The notes: generated from the sequence alone by a model not told the origin. 64,000 nt of DNA from Desulfovibrio ferrophilus (GCF_003966735.1 NZ_AP017378.1:2376905-2440904); one strand, 5' to 3'. Shown: positions 9,563 through 20,880, counted from the first letter of the stretch. Numbers and translations: made by a program.

Positions 9563-10270
9563 ATGAGCGGTAAGAAGCACTATCAGGGTCACCGGCGACG
9601 GCTACGCGAGCGCCTGTTGCGTTCGCCCCGTCAGCTTGCGGAATATGAAATCCTGGAGTTGCTGCTTGGACATGTCCTGCTCAGGCAAGACACCAAGCCG
9701 CTGGCCAAGGAACTTCTGCACCGCTTCGGGACCTTGAACGGGGTCTTTTCGGCTCGGACCGAAGACCTCCGCAAGGTGCATGGTTTCGGTCCAGCCCTGG
9801 AATCATTCTGGGCGCTGTGGCGCGAGACCTGGGCCCGAATGTCCGAAGCGCCCCTGACCCGGCGCGAGGTGCTGGAAAGTCCGCAGGCTGTGGCTCAAAT
9901 GGCCATAGCCAGACTCGGCGGCAAGACTGCCGAGGAATTCTGGGTCGCCATGGTGGACACCAAAAACCGGCTGGTAGCCTGGGAACAGGTCAGCCGAGGA
10001 ACGGTGGATCAAGCTCCCGTCTACGTTCGGGAGGTCCTGGCCATGGCCTTGCGATTCGAAGCCAGTGGACTCATCCTGGTGCACAATCACCCGGGAGGCG
10101 GTCTGGAACCGTCCCGCAAGGACAGGGAATTGACCAGACGTATCAGTGCCGCAGCCCAGGCACTGGGGGTCCGTGTCCTCGACCACATGATCGTTGGAGA
10201 CGACACGCATTACAGCTTTAGGACAGAAGGCTTGCTGCCCGAACAGGGCCTGTCGCACACCTTTGAATAA
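9563..10270 (+). CDS. radC: RadC/MPN-domain protein
   Basis: A 235-residue protein with an N-terminal helix-hairpin-helix part (RKVHGFGPA near residue 75) and a C-terminal JAMM/MPN domain: HNHPGG at about 174-179 followed by PSRKD gives the HxH...D metal-binding pattern. The usual HNHPSG has Gly in place of Ser here. RadC proteins are widespread; a role in DNA repair or recombination was proposed but the biochemical activity is not settled. The 111-base gap upstream is T-rich with no clear stem. acyP starts 11 bases downstream. Confidence 0.9.
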   Translation: MSGKKHYQGHRRRLRERLLRSPRQLAEYEILELLLGHVLLRQDTKPLAKELLHRFGTLNGVFSARTEDLRKVHGFGPALESFWALWRETWARMSEAPLTRREVLESPQAVAQMAIARLGGKTAEEFWVAMVDTKNRLVAWEQVSRGTVDQAPVYVREVLAMALRFEASGLILVHNHPGGGLEPSRKDRELTRRISAAAQALGVRVLDHMIVGDDTHYSFRTEGLLPEQGLSHTFE

Positions 10271-10281
10271 GGAGAGCGCTC

Positions 10282-10557
10282 ATGACTCGCAGCCTGCAAT
10301 GCATCATCCATGGCACTGTCCAGGGCGTGGCTTATCGCGCTTGGACAGCGGACCAGGCCCGCAGTCTCGGTGTCAACGGCTGGATTCGCAACCTGGCCGA
10401 CGGCACCGTCGAGGTCCTGGCTCAGGGGACTGAAGACAATCTCAAGGAATTCAAAACGCGCCTGTTGACGGGATCGACCCTGTCCAGGGTGAACGATCTG
10501 CAAAGCAAGTGGCTGGATTACGACAAGGAATTTGACGGTTTTCAGATCCGGACCTGA
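10282..10557 (+). CDS. acyP: Acylphosphatase
   Basis: A 91-residue protein with the complete acylphosphatase signature: GTVQGVAYRAWT, whose Arg binds the phosphate, and GWIRNLADGTVEV, whose Asn orients the water. These enzymes hydrolyse acyl-phosphates such as carbamoyl phosphate. A good ribosome site, AAGGAGAG, lies just before the ATG. It lies between radC and lon on the same strand. Confidence 0.95.
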   Translation: MTRSLQCIIHGTVQGVAYRAWTADQARSLGVNGWIRNLADGTVEVLAQGTEDNLKEFKTRLLTGSTLSRVNDLQSKWLDYDKEFDGFQIRT

Positions 10558-10684
10558 GCCGGACCCCGCAAACACCAGACAGTAAACGCCAAAAACGGCG
10601 TACGAAAGGCTCACACACCCTCCCAGGCTGGCAGTCCAGGCCGGCAAGGTAGGGTGCGGCCTCCTCATATGGAAAGGAACAATC

Positions 10685-13126
<2,442 letters not shown>

Positions 13127-13130
13127 TTCA

Positions 13131-13159
13131 AGGCGGCCTCCGGGCCGCCTCTTTGTTTT
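13131..13159 (+). terminator. Intrinsic terminator after lon
   Basis: An 8-bp GC stem (13131-13138 with 13143-13150), 4-base loop, then CTTTGTTTT. It begins four bases after the lon stop codon. Confidence 0.9.
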
Positions 13160-13329
13160 GGGCATGCAACGCCGAATCCCGGGGGTTCGGCATGCAAACA
13201 GAAGCTTGACCCGGACGGGCACTCTGTTCTACCCAAACATCGGTTACCTAGCGACGACAGACTCGCCGGTGCAACATCAGATCAACAGCATCAGAGCAAC
13301 ATATTGAGCTCCCTCGAAGGAAGAACACC
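13160..13329 (+). promoter_or_regulatory. greA upstream region with hairpin and weak promoter
   Basis: This gap holds a hairpin (13162-13195: GCCGAA at 13171-13176 with TTCGGC at 13186-13191, extended by GCAT/ATGC) and a candidate -35 box TTGACC at 13206-13211. The matching -10 at the right distance is poor. A clear ribosome site, GAAGGAAG, stands before greA. Confidence 0.35.
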
Positions 13330-13821
13330 ATGAACAGTATCCCGATTTCCACTGAAGGCTACGAAAAGATCAAGAAAGAACTGGAAGAACTCAAGAAGGA
13401 ACGCCCGGGAGTCATCCTGGCCATCAAGCTTGCCCGCGAAGAAGGTGATCTGAAGGAAAATGCGGGATACCATGCCGCACGTGAACGCCAAGGCATGCTT
13501 GAAGCCAAGATCAACTACATCGAATCCCGCATTCCTACGTTTGACATCATCGATTTGAACACCATGTCTGGCGACAAGGTCATGTTTGGCGCCACAGTGG
13601 AAGTAGAAGATCTGGATACGGAAGAACGCAAAACCCTCATTCTGCTCGGCCCCGACGAAACCGATCATGTGAAAGACGGCATCTCCGTGCTGTCCCCCGT
13701 AGGCCGTGCCCTGCTGGGCAAGGAAGAAGGCGACGAGGTGTCCATCGATGTGCCGCGCGGCAATATCGAATACGAAATTCTGTCGGTGAGTTACAACGGC
13801 CCGGCCATCAAGGACAACTAG
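13330..13821 (+). CDS. greA: Transcript cleavage factor GreA
   Basis: A 163-residue protein with the N-terminal coiled coil of Gre factors (EGYEKIKKELEELKKERP), the acidic tip residues in AREEGDLKENAGYHAARE that reach into the RNA polymerase secondary channel, and the C-terminal FKBP-like domain (SPVGRALLGKEEGDEVSI). GreA rescues backtracked RNA polymerase by stimulating transcript cleavage. It is a single-gene unit between two terminators. Confidence 0.95.
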   Translation: MNSIPISTEGYEKIKKELEELKKERPGVILAIKLAREEGDLKENAGYHAARERQGMLEAKINYIESRIPTFDIIDLNTMSGDKVMFGATVEVEDLDTEERKTLILLGPDETDHVKDGISVLSPVGRALLGKEEGDEVSIDVPRGNIEYEILSVSYNGPAIKDN

Positions 13822-13857
13822 GCGATACCGCCTGATTGACCTCCCTCAAAGACGATA

Positions 13858-13890
13858 CCCCCCGGATTCTTACGATCCCGGGGGGTTTTT
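13858..13890 (+). terminator. Intrinsic terminator after greA
   Basis: An 8-bp stem (13858-13865 with 13878-13885), 12-base loop, and five T residues. The convergent minus-strand gene ends at 13932, so the same hairpin may also serve it in reverse. Confidence 0.9.
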
Positions 13891-13931
13891 CATTCATTGC
13901 TGTGCAGCGTATCTCTGTGCACCGCTTCGTA

Positions 13932-14204
13932 TCATTCTTCGTCCAGCAGTCCCTGCTCGGCGGCATAATCAACCAGTTCGACCACGACCCGCTCGCTGTC
14001 CAGGAACATCTCAATGAGTTCCTCGGAGTCCAGCCCCGCAAGTTTGTCGCGCATAAAGCTCTTGATTCCCAAAGCCAAGGTCATTTCCAGAAGATCGGAA
14101 TATTCCTTGCCCTCGGTGACCAGTTCGAACAGTCCGCCCTCGAAGACGTCCAGCAATTCATCCCTGGACAAACTCTGCAATTCAGCGCGTTCATCGGCTG
14201 CCAT
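13932..14204 (-). CDS. Small acidic hypothetical protein
   Basis: A 90-residue, very acidic, predicted helical protein (many Glu, Asp and Leu; for example LDSEELIEMFLDSERVVVEL). It has no signal peptide and no membrane segment. The start is well supported by GGGAG seven bases before the ATG. I do not recognise a family. It is divergent from the DUF3536 gene and convergent with greA. Confidence 0.75.
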   Translation of the reverse strand: MAADERAELQSLSRDELLDVFEGGLFELVTEGKEYSDLLEMTLALGIKSFMRDKLAGLDSEELIEMFLDSERVVVELVDYAAEQGLLDEE

Positions 14205-14403
14205 GGGTATTCTCCCTTCTCATGGGTTTGGGTCCTGTTTTCACCTGCGGGGGTACTGCATGCCTGTCTGGTCGTCAACTGAATCCAAAGGGCATGCTCA
14301 CACCTCCATAACACAACTTTGTCCATATTGACTTGGCACGCCTTTGCAGTGAAACTGCTCTAAGAAGTGAAAAAGCATCATCACCAACGGCGAGGCTGCC
14401 CCC

Positions 14404-16656
14404 ATGAGCGATCAGCAACTATGCATCCACGGCCATTTTTATCAACCACCGCGTGAAGATCCCTGGCTGGGTGAAGTCCTGCCCGAGGGCAGCGCCGCAC
14501 CGGAGCTGAATTGGAATGAGCGCATCTGCCGCGAAAGTTATGCCCCGTTGGCCTTTGCCCGCATTCTGAACGACGCTGGCCAAATTCAGGACATCATCAA
14601 CGCCTACGAGTGGATCAGCTTCAATTTCGGCCCGACGCTGTTGTCCTGGATGCACCGGCACGCTCCCGAAACCTATGCCCGCATCCTGGAGGGCGACCGG
14701 CTCTCTCGCTCCCGGCTGGGCTTCGGCAACGCCATGGCACAGGTACGGCACCACGTAATCATGCCCTTGGCCACCGAACGGGAAAAGCGAGTGGAAGTCG
14801 CCTGGGCCGTGCATGATTTCCAGGCTCGTTACAAACGGCTGCCTGATGGCATGTGGCTGGCCGAAACCGCTGTCGACACAGCGACGCTGGAGGTCCTGGC
14901 CGAGGCGGGCATTGCGTATACGATCCTTGCTCCTCGCCAGGCTCAGGCCGTTACCGAACTGGGAAGTGAACTCTGGCAGGATGTCCATGAAGGCACGCTG
15001 GATATCACAGCCCCCTACCGGATGGACCTGCCATCGGGGCGATCCATTTCCATCTTCTTCTATCATGGCGGCCTGTCCCAGGCCGTGGCTTTCGAGCGTC
15101 TGCTGGAAAACGGCGAAGCCTTCTGGACTCGCGTACGCAAAGCTCTCACTCCAGGGCTGCTCTCCCTGGCGACGGATGGCGAGACCTATGGCCATCACTT
15201 CACTTTCGGCGAGATGGGTCTGGCCTATCTTCTGAAACAGGCAGATCGCGATCCCGATGTGGTGCTGACCAACTATGCTGCCTATCTGGCTGCGACCCCT
15301 CCCACGCACAAGGTCCGGCTGCATCAGGAATCCTCCTGGAGTTGCGCCCATGGCGTGGAACGCTGGCGCGGCGACTGTGGCTGTTCCACCGAAGGCCGCC
15401 CTGGTTGGAACCAACAGTGGCGGCTGCCCCTGCGCCGGGCTCTGCGCCTGGTCAAAGACACGTTGGACACCCATTTCGACCAGCAGGGAGCATCCCTGTT
15501 CCGCAATCAGAATGATGCATTGGAAGCCTACGGGCAGGTGCTGGCGGGGGGGGCGCGAAGTGTCTTTGAAACCACGCAGTTCAATACCGCTCTCTCCGGG
15601 AAAGACAAGGAAAAGGCTTGGACACTCCTGGATATGCAGCGCTATGCCCAAGCTTCCTTCGCCAGCTGCGCATGGTTCTTTGACGACCTCGATCGCATTG
15701 AACCGCTCAATGCCATGGCCAACGCACTACGAGCCATGGAACTGGCCGGTGACAGTGGCATTCCCATCGGTTGTGCCGAACTGGAGCGCCAGTTCAGCAA
15801 GGCTCTTCAGGACGCCCGTTCCAACCCCACGCGCCGCAATCCGGGCGGACTACGCGGCGACGAGTTATTCCTTTCCGAAGTCCTGACACGCCGTGAAACC
15901 CCCGTCAGTCTCATGGCCCAGGCTCTGCTCATGGCCTGGGGAGATTCGTTGGGAGACTTCAATCAAAAGAACATCCAAATCCATTGGCCTGAGATCACGG
16001 TCAGTCTGACCTTCAAGGAACAAGGCGAAGCACACACTGCCTCGGGAACAGCCAGTTTTGAATTCGCTGGAGGAGAAATCAGCCGGGAATCGATCTGGTA
16101 CTGGAAACCTGCCTCCGGAACAAAAGTACTGCAAGGGCGCTTCAGAATCGAAGAAGAGAAAGACTGGTTCCCAGCAGATGCATTGCCCTGGGGCAAGCGC
16201 CAGGCCCTGGTCCTGGCCTGGGCCAAAGCCGCGGAAGAAAATGGATGGGAGCGGGACCTGCTGCTGATGCAGACGGGACGGGACTTGTTTTTACCCCTGG
16301 CAGAATCACAGAACAATCAGAATCAGGCCCGGAGTTGGGGGCGTTTTAGACCGGCTCTGGCCTGGAGCTGGATCACCTCACCAGGGGATGACGATGACCT
16401 GCTCGAAGCATTCCTGAAGGCCACAGAAATGGACTCGGATGGCCGTGAGGCCTTGCAGCGGAGGCTCCAGAATCACCTGCTGAGCCTGCTGGAACTCGAC
16501 ACCCCGGACCTGAATACGGCAGAGCAAGTCCTGCGGCGTTCACAAGACATCTGCCCAGGGCTGGACTTTTGGCCGGTGCAGAATCGCATCTGGCTTCTGC
16601 TGTCCGATACACCAGAGGCAAAACCTCTGGCGCAACTGCTTGGCATCGCTGTCTAG
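14404..16656 (+). CDS. GH57-like glycoside hydrolase, DUF3536 type
   Basis: A 750-residue protein that starts with the CIHGHFYQPPRED motif of glycoside hydrolase family 57 and continues with the features of the DUF3536 subgroup: NERICRESYAP, the NFGPTLL segment, PDGMWLAETAVD (about residue 153, the region of the nucleophile Glu) and LATDGETYGHHF (about 257). GH57 enzymes act on alpha-glucans (amylases, branching enzymes); the substrate of the DUF3536 group is not known to me. No signal peptide. No other glycogen gene is nearby. The 199-base divergent upstream region has TTGACT at 14329-14334 but no good -10. Confidence 0.85.
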   Translation: MSDQQLCIHGHFYQPPREDPWLGEVLPEGSAAPELNWNERICRESYAPLAFARILNDAGQIQDIINAYEWISFNFGPTLLSWMHRHAPETYARILEGDRLSRSRLGFGNAMAQVRHHVIMPLATEREKRVEVAWAVHDFQARYKRLPDGMWLAETAVDTATLEVLAEAGIAYTILAPRQAQAVTELGSELWQDVHEGTLDITAPYRMDLPSGRSISIFFYHGGLSQAVAFERLLENGEAFWTRVRKALTPGLLSLATDGETYGHHFTFGEMGLAYLLKQADRDPDVVLTNYAAYLAATPPTHKVRLHQESSWSCAHGVERWRGDCGCSTEGRPGWNQQWRLPLRRALRLVKDTLDTHFDQQGASLFRNQNDALEAYGQVLAGGARSVFETTQFNTALSGKDKEKAWTLLDMQRYAQASFASCAWFFDDLDRIEPLNAMANALRAMELAGDSGIPIGCAELERQFSKALQDARSNPTRRNPGGLRGDELFLSEVLTRRETPVSLMAQALLMAWGDSLGDFNQKNIQIHWPEITVSLTFKEQGEAHTASGTASFEFAGGEISRESIWYWKPASGTKVLQGRFRIEEEKDWFPADALPWGKRQALVLAWAKAAEENGWERDLLLMQTGRDLFLPLAESQNNQNQARSWGRFRPALAWSWITSPGDDDDLLEAFLKATEMDSDGREALQRRLQNHLLSLLELDTPDLNTAEQVLRRSQDICPGLDFWPVQNRIWLLLSDTPEAKPLAQLLGIAV

Positions 16657-16708
16657 CAGTTCACTGTCGATGCATCCTCAGCGGATGCCCATGCCCGTAA
16701 GTCCCCTG

Positions 16709-16921
16709 CTAATAATGTGGCGGGGCCTCGTCTGGCGGGCCGTCCACGGACAGGCCTGGATCGTACATGGCATGCAGCTTGTTCGCCACAGCCCTGAGCA
16801 TGCGCTCATTCTTGTCGATCTGCTTCTGCTGCTCGGCAATAACGTCGGACAGGTCATCAATGGTCTTCCCCTGCAATCCCACGGTTTCTTCCAGGGCAAT
16901 GATGCGGCTTTCATAATCCAT
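16709..16921 (-). CDS. slyX: SlyX family protein
   Basis: A 70-residue protein beginning MDYESRIIALEETVGLQGKT, a heptad-repeat coiled coil ending in a Pro-rich tail with PPHY, the SlyX hallmark. Function in the family is unknown. I set the start at the ATG at 16921, six bases after GGGAGGAT; a longer open frame upstream is not conserved. It is the last gene of the minus-strand run from 19245, separated from the EVE gene by 61 bases. A 6-bp hairpin (16672-16688) follows but has no T-run. Confidence 0.85.
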   Translation of the reverse strand: MDYESRIIALEETVGLQGKTIDDLSDVIAEQQKQIDKNERMLRAVANKLHAMYDPGLSVDGPPDEAPPHY

Positions 16922-16982
16922 GACATCCTCCCGGTGTGGACCTCTGGTCCGGTCTGTCATCTTGTTGCTGTCAAGACTGTCA

Positions 16983-17459
16983 TCAACGACCCAGGTCACT
17001 CTCGTGGGCCAGGGCACGGATCACTTCGAACTCATGGGCTCGCACGGGCTGTACGGACAGTCGGCTGCCCTTGCGCAGCAGTTCCATGCTCGCCAGTTCG
17101 GGGACTGTACGCAGAAACTTCAGCGACAAGGGCACTTCGAAGGTCTCCACCAGCCGAATGTCCACCATGAACCACAGCGGTTTTTCGGGAGTGCTGCGGG
17201 CATCATAATACCGGCTGCCTTCCTCCCAGGCCGTGTGATCGGGATAGCCTTCGCGCACAACCTCGGCCACACCCACCACGCCCGGGTCGGTTACGCTGTG
17301 ATAAAACAGCACCTGATCGCCCATCTTCATGGCATCGCGCATCATGTTGCGGGCCTGGTAGTTGCGCACTCCGTCCCAAGGTGTCGTCTGCTCTGGTCCG
17401 CCCGCGAGATCCCTGATGGAAAAGGACCCCGGCTCAGTCTTCAGCAGCCAATAGTTCAC
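16983..17459 (-). CDS. EVE domain-containing protein
   Basis: A 158-residue single EVE domain, a PUA/YTH-like fold that binds modified bases in nucleic acids. It begins NYWLLKTEPGSFSIRDL and contains WDGVRNYQARNMMRD and the Trp/aromatic-rich core (YYDARSTPEKPLWFMVDI). The GTG start at 17459 shares its first base with the TAG stop of trmFO, and AGGGA precedes it. The tight coupling to a tRNA methylase suggests, without proof, a role connected with modified RNA. Confidence 0.88.
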   Translation of the reverse strand: MNYWLLKTEPGSFSIRDLAGGPEQTTPWDGVRNYQARNMMRDAMKMGDQVLFYHSVTDPGVVGVAEVVREGYPDHTAWEEGSRYYDARSTPEKPLWFMVDIRLVETFEVPLSLKFLRTVPELASMELLRKGSRLSVQPVRAHEFEVIRALAHESDLGR

Positions 17460-18805
17460 TATTCTTCCCTCACACAGCCAGACTCTTCCTGCCATGTGGC
17501 CCAAGCCTTTTCGGCGCGCTGGGCATACAGCCCCTTACGCTTGCGCTTGTTGGCCTTCACGCCCAGCGGCGGCATCAGCCCGAACTGGACGTTGGACGGC
17601 TGAAAATTCTTGGCTTCGGTACGCAGATGCATCAGCAAGGCCCCAAGGGCCGTTTCGGATGGCGGCGTAGACACCTCATGACCAGTCAGCTTCCCGGCCA
17701 GGTACAGGCCCAGCCACAACCCACAGGCCGTGGACTCCACATAGCCCTCAACTCCGGTCACCTGCCCGGCCAGGAACACTCCAGGGCAAGCCTTGAGCTC
17801 CAGGTGTTCGGTCAGCACCTTGGGCGCGTCCACATAGGTATTGCGGTGGATGCTGCCCATGCGCTCAAACTCGGCATTCTCCAATCCCGGAATCATGGAA
17901 AAGACCCGCTTCTGCTCCGGGTAAGTCAACTTGGTCTGGAAGCCCACCATATTCAAGCGAGTCTTGGCTTCGTTCTCGGGCCGCAGCTGAACCACGGCAT
18001 AAAAACGCTCCCCGGTCTCGGGATGCTCCAGCCCCACCGGCTTCAATGGCCCGAAAGACAGGGTCTTCTCCCCGCGTTCGGCCATGGCCTCAATGGGCAG
18101 ACAGCCCTCGAAATGCACTTCCTTTTCAAAATCCTTGGGCTGAACCTTATCGGCTTCCAGCAGGGCGGCATGGAAGACCATGTACTGCTCCTCGGTCATG
18201 GGGCAGTTCAGGTAGTCCTTTTCTTCCGGGTTGTAGCGCGAGGCCCAATAGGCCGTGCCCAGGTCCACGGAATCGGCCTCCACGATAGGGGCAATGGCAT
18301 CGTAAAAATACAGGCGTTCATTGCCCACGGCACGGGCCAGGCTGGAGGCCAACTCTTCGCTGGCCAAAGGCCCGGCAGCCACGACCACGGCCTCGAATCC
18401 CGCCAGAATCGGGTCCTCCAGAGACTGAATCTCACGATGCTCCAACCGAATCAGAGCATGGGTCTCGACAGCCTCGGTGATATAGTCGGAGAACCGCTCC
18501 CGATCCACGGCCAGCGCCTTGCCTGCCGGAACACGTGTAGCCTCGGCGGCTTCCATGATCAGGCTCTCGGCCTCGCGCATTTCGCGCTTCAGCTGTCCCA
18601 CCGCTGTTTCGGGATCATCGGAGCGGAACGAGTTGGAACAGACCAGTTCGGCCAAACCTTCCCGGACATGGGCCGGGGAAAACTGCTCGGGCTTCATTTC
18701 AAAGATCACGGCGCCGACGCCGTAGCGGGCCAACTGCCAGGCGCATTCGCATCCGGCCAGGCCACCGCCGATGATCGCTACTTTCGCTGTATTCAATGGA
18801 CTCAA
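17459..18805 (-). CDS. trmFO: tRNA (uracil-54,C5) methyltransferase, folate-dependent
   Basis: A 448-residue FAD protein. The dinucleotide-binding motif is IIGGGLAGCE (11-20), followed by the TrmFO-specific CSNSFRSDDPETAVGQLKREM. TrmFO uses methylene-tetrahydrofolate and FADH2 to make m5U54 in the T-loop of tRNA. The start is TTG at 18805, overlapping the TGA stop of the upstream gene; another TTG three codons later is possible. The conserved C-terminal GYVESTACGLWLG motif is present. Confidence 0.95.
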   Translation of the reverse strand: MSPLNTAKVAIIGGGLAGCECAWQLARYGVGAVIFEMKPEQFSPAHVREGLAELVCSNSFRSDDPETAVGQLKREMREAESLIMEAAEATRVPAGKALAVDRERFSDYITEAVETHALIRLEHREIQSLEDPILAGFEAVVVAAGPLASEELASSLARAVGNERLYFYDAIAPIVEADSVDLGTAYWASRYNPEEKDYLNCPMTEEQYMVFHAALLEADKVQPKDFEKEVHFEGCLPIEAMAERGEKTLSFGPLKPVGLEHPETGERFYAVVQLRPENEAKTRLNMVGFQTKLTYPEQKRVFSMIPGLENAEFERMGSIHRNTYVDAPKVLTEHLELKACPGVFLAGQVTGVEGYVESTACGLWLGLYLAGKLTGHEVSTPPSETALGALLMHLRTEAKNFQPSNVQFGLMPPLGVKANKRKRKGLYAQRAEKAWATWQEESGCVREE

Positions 18806-19245
18806 TACCTCGGTTTCAGACGCGCCTCGGCCAAATAGACTTCAAGGCCCATCTCGCGCATGCGCTCGTTATTCTGTTTCCAGCGCTCATGAAGTGCCGG
18901 AGGCAGCATTGTTTTGTTGCAGGGGAAATCGCCACACTCGTGACAAAAGTCAACACCCTGTTCCCGCACGCAATCCTTAACCCCGCAGCCGGACAGCAGG
19001 CAATTGCCACTCCGGCATCCCGTGCAGCCCCCTTTGCCCAGCCGATCCAAGAGCCGTTCAAAGGCCGGATACTCTCCAAAGGCAGGGTCCATCTTGGCAA
19101 ACCGTTCGGCCAGGGCAGAAAAGCCACCCAGCTCTTCCCTGAGGCGCTGCGAAAGCCCACAGATAGCACTGTCCGGATTGTCCAGACAACGACCACAATC
19201 AAGGCCGCAGGGGGCCACCTGATCGACCATCTCCGCGTAGTGCAT
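18802..19245 (-). CDS. Cysteine-rich DUF3795-type protein
   Basis: A 147-residue protein with at least twelve Cys in clustered CxxC-like motifs (APCGLDCGRC, GCTGCRSGNC, CGVKDC, FCHECGDFPC), typical of DUF3795 proteins, which are thought to bind metal or iron-sulfur clusters; their function is unknown. The ATG at 19245 is preceded by GAGGAG at six bases; a TTG two codons earlier is too close to that site. Its stop overlaps the trmFO start by four bases, so it is translated together with trmFO. Confidence 0.85.
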   Translation of the reverse strand: MHYAEMVDQVAPCGLDCGRCLDNPDSAICGLSQRLREELGGFSALAERFAKMDPAFGEYPAFERLLDRLGKGGCTGCRSGNCLLSGCGVKDCVREQGVDFCHECGDFPCNKTMLPPALHERWKQNNERMREMGLEVYLAEARLKPRY

Positions 19246-19328
19246 TGACAACTCCTCTGCCGCACTCCACTATAGCTCGCGGCTCCAATTTACTGTCCCA
19301 CAATATCCATAGCGAGGCAATGCGACAC

Positions 19329-20291
19329 ATGGCCCCGATTCTCGACATCCGCAACTTGCAGACCCACTTTTTCACCAGCCGGGGCGTGGCTCGCGCCGTG
19401 GATGGCGTCAATCTGGAAGTGCCCCGTGGAGAAGCCATGGCCGTGGTGGGTGAATCCGGCTGCGGCAAAACAATGCTTGCTCTTTCCGTGCTGAGATTGA
19501 TCCCCCAACCTCCGGGCCGCATCGTGGATGGAAAAATCATTTTTGATGATACGGACCTGCTCTCCCTGAGCGAAAAAGAGATGCGTTCGGTACGCGGCAA
19601 CCGCATCTCCATGATCTTTCAGGAGCCCATGACTTCCCTGAATCCAGTCTTCAAGATTGGCGATCAGATCGCCGAAGCCATTGAGCTGCACCAGAAAACA
19701 ACTCATCAGGAAGCCGCAGAGGCCGCCGTGGAAATGCTCAAGCTGGTGGGCATCCCCAATCCTGAAAATCGTGCCCAAAGCTACCCCCACGAGATGAGTG
19801 GTGGCATGCGCCAGCGTGTGGTCATCGCCATGGCTCTGGCCTGCAATCCCGAACTGGTGCTTGCCGACGAACCCACCACCGCACTGGACGTCACCATCCA
19901 GGCCCAGATTCTGGAACTGATGCTTGGCCTGACCCGGGACAAGGACGCCTCCATCCTGCTCATCACCCACGACCTGGGCATTGTGGCCCAATCCTGCTCG
20001 CGCGTGGCGGTGATGTATGCCGGCAAGATCGTAGAGCAGGCACCAGTAACCGACCTGTTCCGCGCCCCCCTGCACCCCTATACGCAGGGCCTGATGCGAT
20101 CCATCCCCCGGCTTGGGGACAAGGCCGTAAAGCTCACCCCCATCACCGGCATCGTCCCCAGCCTGACAGACCTGCCCCGGGGCTGCCATTTTCACCCGCG
20201 TTGCCCTCACGCCTTTGACCGCTGCCGCGAAGAACACCCGCCGTTGATCATGCAGAATGGTCAGGGTGTGCGCTGCTGGCTGCACGAATAG
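19329..20291 (+). CDS. Oligo/dipeptide ABC transporter ATP-binding protein (orphan)
   Basis: A 320-residue ATPase of the OppD/DppD group. It has Walker A GESGCGKT, the signature MSGGMRQR, Walker B LVLADEPT, the H-loop LITHD, and the C-terminal oligo_HPY extension with [16 protein letters not shown] chose the ATG at 19329; an ATG at 19320 adds three residues and lies only two bases from GAGG. The usual partners (two permeases, a second ATPase and a binding protein) are not in the neighbourhood, so it must work with components encoded elsewhere or be a remnant. It diverges from the DUF3795-trmFO run. Confidence 0.9.
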   Translation: MAPILDIRNLQTHFFTSRGVARAVDGVNLEVPRGEAMAVVGESGCGKTMLALSVLRLIPQPPGRIVDGKIIFDDTDLLSLSEKEMRSVRGNRISMIFQEPMTSLNPVFKIGDQIAEAIELHQKTTHQEAAEAAVEMLKLVGIPNPENRAQSYPHEMSGGMRQRVVIAMALACNPELVLADEPTTALDVTIQAQILELMLGLTRDKDASILLITHDLGIVAQSCSRVAVMYAGKIVEQAPVTDLFRAPLHPYTQGLMRSIPRLGDKAVKLTPITGIVPSLTDLPRGCHFHPRCPHAFDRCREEHPPLIMQNGQGVRCWLHE

Positions 20292-20303
20292 GGCTAAGCC
20301 CCC

Positions 20304-20768
20304 ATGAGCCTGCTCGCCGTTGATTTGGGGCTGCGCACCGGCCTGGCCCTGTACAACCCACAGGGCAGGCTTGTCTGGTACCGCTCCCACAACTTCGGTT
20401 CACAGGCGAGGCTGAAGCGTGGCGCCCACGGCATTCTGAAGGATATCCCCGAACTGGACATTCTGGTGCTGGAAGGCGGGGGAACTCTAGCGGACCTCTG
20501 GGCCAACGAGGGTGTCAAACGCGGACTGGATGTACACACGATCACTGCCGAAATCTGGAGGAAGCGCCTTCTGCTGCCACGGCAACAAACCTCCGGAGCC
20601 AAGGCCAAACGACACGCCGATCAACGGGCACGCAAGATTATCCAATGGTCAAACGCCCCTCGCCCGACATCCCTCAGGCACGACGCCGCCGAAGCCATCC
20701 TGATCGGCCTGTGGGGGGTGCTCAACGCAGGCTGGCTGACCGAACTGCCTGCCGAACTCAAAGCCTGA
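20304..20768 (+). CDS. Single-domain RuvC/RNase H-like protein
   Basis: A 154-residue protein whose pattern fits the RuvC-like nuclease fold: a first strand with Asp (LLAVDLGLRTGLAL), a second acidic strand (ILVLEGGGTL) and a C-terminal helix start with HDAAEAILIGLW. These supply the three acidic positions expected of a metal-dependent nuclease. It is not classical RuvC, which is accompanied by ruvA and ruvB and has a different sequence. It starts 12 bases after the ABC ATPase stop. Function unknown; a resolvase or other structure-specific nuclease is an inference. Confidence 0.7.
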   Translation: MSLLAVDLGLRTGLALYNPQGRLVWYRSHNFGSQARLKRGAHGILKDIPELDILVLEGGGTLADLWANEGVKRGLDVHTITAEIWRKRLLLPRQQTSGAKAKRHADQRARKIIQWSNAPRPTSLRHDAAEAILIGLWGVLNAGWLTELPAELKA

Positions 20769-20880
20769 TTCGCCGTTTTATCGCCGCCGATCAACGTCCT
20801 TACCGATACCCCCTGTTTCTTAAGAAATATTGATTTTACTGAATTCCCGGGTCCGATTCTTGCTTTTCTCCTGCTCAATC

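Noticed and set aside
10622-10670. A heat-shock-like CCTCATAT before lon
   Set aside because: There is no CTTGAA-like -35 at the right distance.
14335-14348. TGGCAC...TTTGC, a sigma-54-like site upstream of the DUF3536 gene
   Set aside because: GG and GC are nine bases apart; sigma-54 needs ten.
14419-15651. A 410-codon minus-strand frame opposite the DUF3536 gene
   Set aside because: Shadow of a gene with clear family motifs on the plus strand.
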